Of a stretch of DNA of 23,620 bases, positions 18,838-23,620 are shown in pieces. The DNA lies in NCBI GenBank assembly GCA_011763485.2, contig JAANSK020247276.1, forward strand, positions 1 to 23,620. The letters are read 5' to 3'. Position 1 is the first letter of the stretch, and each line of letters starts with the position of its first letter. A program made the translations under genes and the position numbers. Source of the DNA: Isoetes engelmannii (Eukaryota > Streptophyta > Lycopodiopsida > Isoetales > Isoetaceae). Below the pieces are notes generated by a model. It ran no database searches, was not told the origin of the DNA, and saw only the letters and a program-made list of their open reading frames with translations.

Positions 18838-19727
18838 ATGAAATGGTGCAGAAAACAGTTATCTTAGATTCACCAGATTATGTTCCAGTCTTACCACCTC
18901 CTCCTGCTGCTCAGTAAAATATAGGTTCAAAATACAGGCCTATAGTTTGGCATGTACAGTTGTACAAATTCAGAGCTTTATGAAATCTAAATTTTGTAAT
19001 CTAGTACTTTTTTTTTATATAATATATATAAATATTTCGGACAGAAAGTGTACTTGCAATTCTCTTATCTGAATGTGAAACCCCCGTTATCCCACCAAAC
19101 AATTTGCAAGTTCAGATTCCTAAAACACAAAATTCACATAAAATAGCATGCAAAATATGCTTCAAATTTACAACAACCTTTCATATGAGAGCTACATGCA
19201 ACCCTCTTGCCTTAAACACAAAGTGGAGTCTTCAACTCCATAAACCTTGCTCCATACCTGCATTGTTGCCACTAGAGAAAACCTTATGAAGCATGGGGAT
19301 TTGAACCCCACCGACATGAATTCGGTACCAGAATGCTTCACCTTGCATAATGCAAGGTCCCAAAGAGCCCTACATTATACCAGGGGGGCTAATCCCATGC
19401 AAATGAACAAGCAAAAAACACATGTATACTCTATAGTATAGTACGTCTACTAAAAAAGGAGTAATGAAGCATACAAATTGGAGAACCCCTCAATCTGGAG
19501 GCCTGCTTGAGGCTTCTATGGACACATGCCTTCAAAAATAAGATAAGATTTTCATAAGTTATATGCACTCGGTATCGTCTTCTTTCCGCTATGTAGTACA
19601 GGGCATGCTTTAAGGTCCTTGTGAGCTTCCAACACGAGATCCTGGTGTTTAACAGCTGGAAGTGCCATCAATATGTTAAATAGCTGCAGTATCTCTACTT
19701 GCAGTTGGCTGCAGTATCTCTACTTAC
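18838..19727. other. Gene-free stretch
   Basis: AT-rich start with a TATATA run (about 19014-19036). A 19-bp palindrome ACCTTGCATAATGCAAGGT lies at 19340-19358. Next to it, on the minus strand, is a GGTTCAAATCC box (about 19291-19303) resembling a Pol III B box. No full tRNA fold is evident. Confidence 0.5.
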
Positions 19728-19733
19728 AGTCTA
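19684..19733. repeat. 25-bp tandem duplication overlapping a splice donor
   Basis: CTGCAGTATCTCTACTT starts at 19684 and 19709. On the minus strand the right copy holds the GTAAGTAG donor of the exon at 19728-19981. The left copy has GCAAGTAG at the same place. Confidence 0.75.
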
Positions 19734-19981
19734 CCAACACGATCATAGCACAGATCAGCAAGTTGGAGACGTGTTACAGACTGGTGAGATGGGTCCTTCA
19801 GTTCGTCCAATATTCCTGCCACCCGGCGCCGAACCAGCCCGAGCACCTCCTTCATACGGTCTTCTAGCAGCAACGTGGACGTCGGAGACGAGTCTTGTTG
19901 CACTGTTTTAGCCCGTAGTGCCAGCACCTTCATATCTTTTTCAAGAGCATTTGCAGATGATGTACTCGCAGTAGCAGCCAT
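19728..19981 (-). CDS. Putative first coding exon of an unknown gene
   Basis: The minus-strand frame starts at ATG 19981 in a good plant context (ACACACATGGCT). It reads MAATASTSSANALEKDMKVL, later EDRMKEVLGLVRRR and LQLADLCYDRVGRL, and ends at a strong donor, GTAAGTAG, after 19728. The 84 codons look like genuine protein: a Ser/Ala-rich start followed by charged helical segments. I recognise no family. A downstream candidate, VKHQDLVLEAHKDLK near 19650, does not join in phase, so the gene may be broken or its next exon elsewhere. Confidence 0.42.
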
Positions 19982-20938
19982 GTGTGTTCTTGCTGTCAGT
20001 CAATCATTGCTTTATGATTACTCTATTGGATAAGGTTTATGCATGTTACTAACACGTGGAGCCATGTGCAGGCTATCTGATAGCTGGCGGTTGACGTGTA
20101 CGTATAGTTATCTTGTATTGTACCTTGTTATCTGTATACATGGCTTGCATGTATATAGCCTCGTGGGAGGCAGCTGTTGTTTTGTGTACTTTGATGGTTT
20201 TATGTGAATATGAATTGAAGTTTTTGGAGCTAAAAATTTTGGTTCATAACATCACAGATATAGAGGATCTAACCTCAACGTCCAGATGCTCTTGCCCAGT
20301 TGGTTGAGACATGATAATTAAGGTGTTGTATCAGAAACTCTTATGGACCTCCCATAATATCCCGATTTTACGAACTCAATGGTTTATATAAATTAAAGCA
20401 CTGTTCTAAAGAGTCATTGTTCGGACCTCTCACAATGGTTTACATGGTTCACAAATGTTTCAATATAAGAACTCTATCTCACAATGACCCGATCACTGTG
20501 CATGCATTGACTTAGTTTATAAAGGCAACATTAGTCATTTAATTGCCTTTGAAAGCCCAAGCAATGTATTTCAGAAGGTAGTGTACAATCTCAATGGCTT
20601 TTGTGTATTTTTGTTCAGCTCAGATTTCATATCCATCTATGCTTTCTTATTTTTGATTCATGCCGACTTGCCAAGCTAACTCATTTTCAAATTTGGTCTC
20701 CATTGCTTATAACCATTTCATTTGTCCACATTAACCCCTCTCTACAGAAACATGCTTATCATTACGACATGTCGTATAAGGCATATCTATGATCTCAAAT
20801 AACCTACTTCACACGTTTGAGCTTCACAGTCATTCTCAGCAATCACTAATGCTAAACAACTGCCATTGTTATGCTGGAAAAGTAAAGCCAACAATGCATT
20901 CTGAACTGTCTCTGATGCATTATGCATGTCTAGAATAC
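19982..20938. other. Gene-free stretch with an LTR relic
   Basis: It includes the relict LTR end at 20278-20340. A minus-strand open segment next to the CACTA end (about 20787-20935, containing NASETVQNALLALLFQHNNG) may be part of an exon, but I do not recognise it and found no partner exon. Confidence 0.4.
20278..20340 (+). repeat. Relict LTR 3' end and primer site related to the TRIM-like element
   Basis: ACGTCCAGATG followed by CTCTTGCCCAGTTGGT resembles the LTR 3' part at about 2578-2605 (ACGTCTAGACG..TTTGCCCAGTTGGT). About 25 bp later comes TTGTATCAGAAAC, close to the TTGGTATTAGAGC primer site at 1567. This is probably a third, decayed member of the family. Confidence 0.45.
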
Positions 20939-21370
20939 CACAACAAGAGATTGGACGTTTAGCGATGTCTATAGTGACGTATATGCGACGTCTGTGTGCG
21001 TCGCGCAGACATCGCCCAAGCGTCGTTACGGACACGTCGCCAGGGACATCGCACGCGACGTAGACCAGACGTCGCCACATGAGTCGTCTAGACGTCGCAC
21101 GCGACGTAGACTACAATGCAACTGCGAGCAACCACGACTACATGCCACGAGTCACGCCACGTGTACATTCCACGTGTACGAGCCATGTGTCAAGGAAACG
21201 TCGCACGCGACATTGCCTGGTCAGACTGCCATCGTGCATGCCACGTGTAACGCCACGGGTTCTGTCCACGTGGCGTGACTACATGGCACATGCATGTGGT
21301 GTTCGAGCCAACAATGGATGCCACGTGTTCATACCACATGGCCATACGACGTCGCACGCGACATCGGTTG
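20939..21370 (+). mobile_element. Terminal segment of a second CACTA transposon, same family as 1-228
   Basis: It starts CACAACAAGAGATTGG, a one-base variant of the CACTACAAGA terminus. Subterminal DNA follows with ACGTCGC/GCGACGT motifs. The near-palindrome ACGTCGCACGCGACGT appears at 21046, 21092, 21198 and 21349 with one or two changes. Five CACGTG hexamers lie at 21158, 21171, 21242, 21267 and 21322. The element extends right and probably includes the minus-strand gene at 21657-23029; its other end is not in the window. Confidence 0.72.
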
Positions 21371-21406
21371 GTGCAATGGAAAAAAAAACTGAATTTTTTG
21401 TTGCAA

Positions 21407-21476
21407 TTGGATACAAGTAATTTAATTTTGAATAAAAAGTATGCTGAAATTCGATACAAATAATTTAATTTTGAAT
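21407..21476 (+). repeat. 27-bp direct repeat, 43-bp period
   Basis: TTGGATACAAGTAATTTAAT plus TTTGAAT at 21407-21433 recurs at 21450-21476 with three mismatches. Confidence 0.8.
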
Positions 21477-21656
21477 TTATAATTCTAAGAATACGAGTAT
21501 TAGCCTTGAGTTTTCAAAATAGGCTTATGAAAGTGAACAGCAAAAAGACTGATTAAGGGGAGCATCCATCCTTTACAAATATAATATAAAACTAATCTAA
21601 GTGTCAGACTCGGTAGCTTCGTCATCTGAGTAGATGATGTGTAAAGGTCTCCGAGA

Positions 21657-23029
21657 TCATGAGCATGTCGCGCGGCTTGAGCCACCTACATTGGCCCTTG
21701 CATCTTCAGCCCTTGCGTCTTCGGCCCTTGCATCTTGCGCAAGAGCTTCGTCCATTTGCTCTATGGCTTCCTATGTAAAAAATATAATACAATATTAATA
21801 AGACATTCACGTTGTTCCTAATCCTAGAATTACATAAATCCCACGTACTCCGACGTTAACACGTGCTCTTACACCTTCATTGTATAGTTCTGTGTACAGG
21901 GCAGCAGCGCCGTATACAAGTTTCTGGACCAATACATCTAGTCTTATCTAATGTCATTTGAAATTGTCATTACAATTAACGCGAACTGAGAGTTTATAGC
22001 ACTTATGAATCTAGCAAAAAATCGTTTTCAACCGGTGGAGCTCAAGTGGGACGGTATTTGCTCGCTTTTGGTTGCGTTCTCTATGCGTTGTGCATGTTTT
22101 TTCTCAGGGTCCTATGCTCGTGCCAACACGATCTGATTGCAAGGAACACAACAAGACAAGTTAAAACTCTAATTTCAAATGAAATGAATGGACAAAAACA
22201 GTAACAGATACCTTCAGATCCTCCCTCGTGAGATTATACGGCATTGGGATGTTGGCCCAATCACCGCCTCTTTTTTGGGTCTCCTTCTTCAATGCGCCAA
22301 TCACTCTTTGCCTTCAAGATATTAATTCAATATATTAAGTAAGACAAAAAGGAAAATAAGAATAATTTTGATTAGGTCATGTACCTCTTTCCTTTTAACA
22401 ACTTTCCTGCTTTAAGAGGAGCTTCTTCATGTTGAATTCCTTTTGTTTCATTACCTCTGGGAACGTCTCTCATTTTCTCCTTGAGGTTCTATATTTCCCG
22501 TTGATCATAAGCGCCAGGCCACTCTCCACGACCGACAGGAGGAAATAAATTAGTAATAGTGTTTGCCACAACGTCCTGCAAGACAGTGTAGAACATGTTT
22601 TCCGGGCCATCCTTCCCAGGATGACCGTCCCTGGGGCATAAAATTGTGAGTATATTGTATATGGCGTGTCTGTCTACCACATACACATACTTACTTTTCC
22701 AAAACAAGCTTGAATTGGTCATCTTCTTCACAGACATGACGTCGTCTAGATCCAGTATTCTCCACGTCAAGTCGTTCATCTAATCGACGGTTTCGTTGGG
22801 TTCTTGAGCCGCCAGAAAAATCTGATGATACACGTTGTCTAGATTTGAAACCTCCCGACCCTTCCGATGATCTATGGAAATAAGTAAAACAATGAGAATA
22901 GGCATCCTTAACCCGTATGCAAAGCAAAGACGCCTATTGAACATTTACCTATGGAGCTCCGGCTCCAACCTCCCTCCACCAAAAGACTCATTCCATGCTG
23001 AAGGCCTCTGCACGTCTACACTACGTCTA
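21657..23029 (-). pseudogene. Seven-exon gene of unknown function inside the CACTA element, with two in-frame TAG codons
   Basis: Candidate second protein of the CACTA element (TnpA/Ptta-like role inferred from position only; I recognise no domain). Exons in transcript order: 23029-22949, 22871-22695, 22630-22385, 22311-22212, 22132-22033, 21937-21875 and 21766-21657. Each junction has a GT donor and AG acceptor, and every phase matches. Stop is TGA at 21657-21659. About 291 codons are covered; the first exon continues a codon, so the start lies further right, toward or beyond the copia LTR. Features: Gly/Ser/Arg-rich N-terminal part (SSEGSGGFKSRQR), acidic EEDDQFKLVLEKDG, GRGEWPGAYDQ, basic KKETQKRGGDW, MPYNLTREDLK, and a C-terminal repeat DARAEDARAEDARA. 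TAG codons interrupt it at 22489-22491 and 22112-22114; both could derive from CAG. Otherwise the frame is clean, so inactivation seems recent. Confidence 0.6.
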
Positions 23030-23138
23030 CTGAAATTAAATATGATGCATATTGTAGAAAACAAGAATCTTATATAATCATACAAAAGGAATAGATTATG
23101 GAATCATATATTCATATATGAATTTGAGAATACATATC

Positions 23139-23422
23139 TGTCTTGAGGGACAGTATCAGCAGACTGGAAGAACTTCCCCGTAAGCTTGTAATGCTTGAGT
23201 TGAACTGTGTTGAACTGCGTTGAACTGCATTGTGATGTGGAAAATAGGACAACTTATATAGAAGGTGAAAGGGTATATGAAAGGGCATAAGGACATGTCT
23301 TTTGGTAAAAGACATCGATCAATGACGTGGACAAAGGGTCATGGATCAATGACGTGGACAAAGAACATGACGTGACGGTTGGAGAGGGCAGCGGATAACC
23401 TGCGGAGTCCCTTCCGTTAACA
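23139..23422 (-). repeat. LTR of a Ty1/copia retrotransposon (3' LTR)
   Basis: On the minus strand it starts TGTTAACGG at 23422, directly after a polypurine tract. It has a TATA box (TATATAA, 23260-23254) and tandem GATCAATGACGTGGACAAAG copies at 23317-23336 and 23344-23363. It also has three 10-bp GTTGAACTGY repeats (23199, 23209, 23219). The lower border, ..AAGACA at 23139, is a guess because the other LTR is outside the window. Confidence 0.65.
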
Positions 23423-23430
23423 CTCCCCTT
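23423..23430 (-). other. Polypurine tract of the copia element
   Basis: AAGGGGAG on the minus strand sits between the pol stop codon and the TG of the LTR, as required for plus-strand priming. Confidence 0.75.
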
Positions 23431-23620
23431 AGCCGATGCCTGTTTGATTGTCTTCTATGTTCAGGCTTTGTCTGCATAGAACGAATTTATCTTTTGGTAG
23501 AGGTTTTGTAAGAAAATCTGCTACCATGTCTTCAGTGGGACAATATTGAAGTTGAATCTTCTTCTCAAGAATCTTTTCTCGTACAAAGTGATACTGGATT
23601 TCAATATGTTTTGATCTAGC
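23429..23620 (-). CDS. Ty1/copia pol, C-terminal end of RNase H (partial)
   Basis: The last 63 codons of a copia polyprotein, entering from the right edge. It reads ARSKHIEIQYHFVREKILEK, then QLQYCPTEDMVADFLTKPLP and KFVLCRQSLNI, and ends at TAA 23431-23429. KHI-x-I-x-YHFVRE and VAD-x-LTKPLP are the signature end of copia RNase H, which degrades RNA in the RNA/DNA hybrid during reverse transcription. There is no stop or frameshift in the visible part. The stop codon overlaps the polypurine tract by two bases and the LTR follows, the normal arrangement. The element may be fairly young; the rest of it is outside the window. Confidence 0.9.
   Translation of the reverse strand, partial: ARSKHIEIQYHFVREKILEKKIQLQYCPTEDMVADFLTKPLPKDKFVLCRQSLNIEDNQTGIG

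Noticed and set aside
19260-19330. Complete tRNA gene on the minus strand
   Set aside because: Only a T-arm-like GGTTCAAATCC is visible; no acceptor stem or anticodon arm could be formed.
20787-21080. 97-codon minus-strand frame across the CACTA border
   Set aside because: It is a fusion of flanking sequence and transposon end. The inner part could be an old exon but has no recognised family or partner exon.

Overview
The window is nuclear DNA of a land plant. It holds spliced genes with GT-AG introns, a plant-type L-type lectin receptor kinase, a ribosomal protein gene with a telo-box promoter, CACTA DNA transposons, Ty1/copia and Ty3/gypsy debris, TRIM-like LTR pairs and Tourist-like MITEs. 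The low gene density and heavily decayed repeats fit a large-genome plant. A fern or another non-flowering lineage is my guess, but the sequence alone does not prove it.

Two genes look intact. A five-exon minus-strand gene (6637-7919) encodes the 60S acidic ribosomal stalk protein P0 and reads cleanly to 322 residues. A single-exon plus-strand gene (11738-13747) encodes a complete 669-residue L-type lectin receptor kinase.

Layout: 1-228 is the end of a CACTA transposon that continues to the left. 1344-2633 is a pair of ~220 bp LTRs with a tRNA-Met-type primer site, probably holding a nested inverted-repeat DNA element. 2634-6636 has no recognisable gene but holds a MITE-like inverted repeat and an array of near-palindromes (5179-5469). 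P0 and its promoter follow. Then come a TAA/TTA-flanked MITE (8686-9057), a minisatellite, a broken TIFY/JAZ-like gene (9692-10181), a hairpin, and a related MITE (11263-11587) ending 150 bp before the receptor kinase. From 15499 to about 18840 lie a decayed gypsy integrase, a decayed coiled-coil reading frame, a strikingly regular array of eight 14-bp near-palindromes followed by a TATA box, and an orphan reading frame. 19728-19981 is a plausible first exon of an unknown minus-strand gene. At 20939 a second end of the same CACTA family begins. Inside that element, seven well-spliced minus-strand exons (21657-23029) encode an unrecognised protein interrupted by two TAG codons. The window closes with the 3' end and LTR of a copia element on the minus strand.

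The genes do not form a pathway. The most interesting items are the 17953-18111 palindrome array, the multi-exon gene inside the CACTA element, the degenerate TIFY locus and the nested TRIM-like element.
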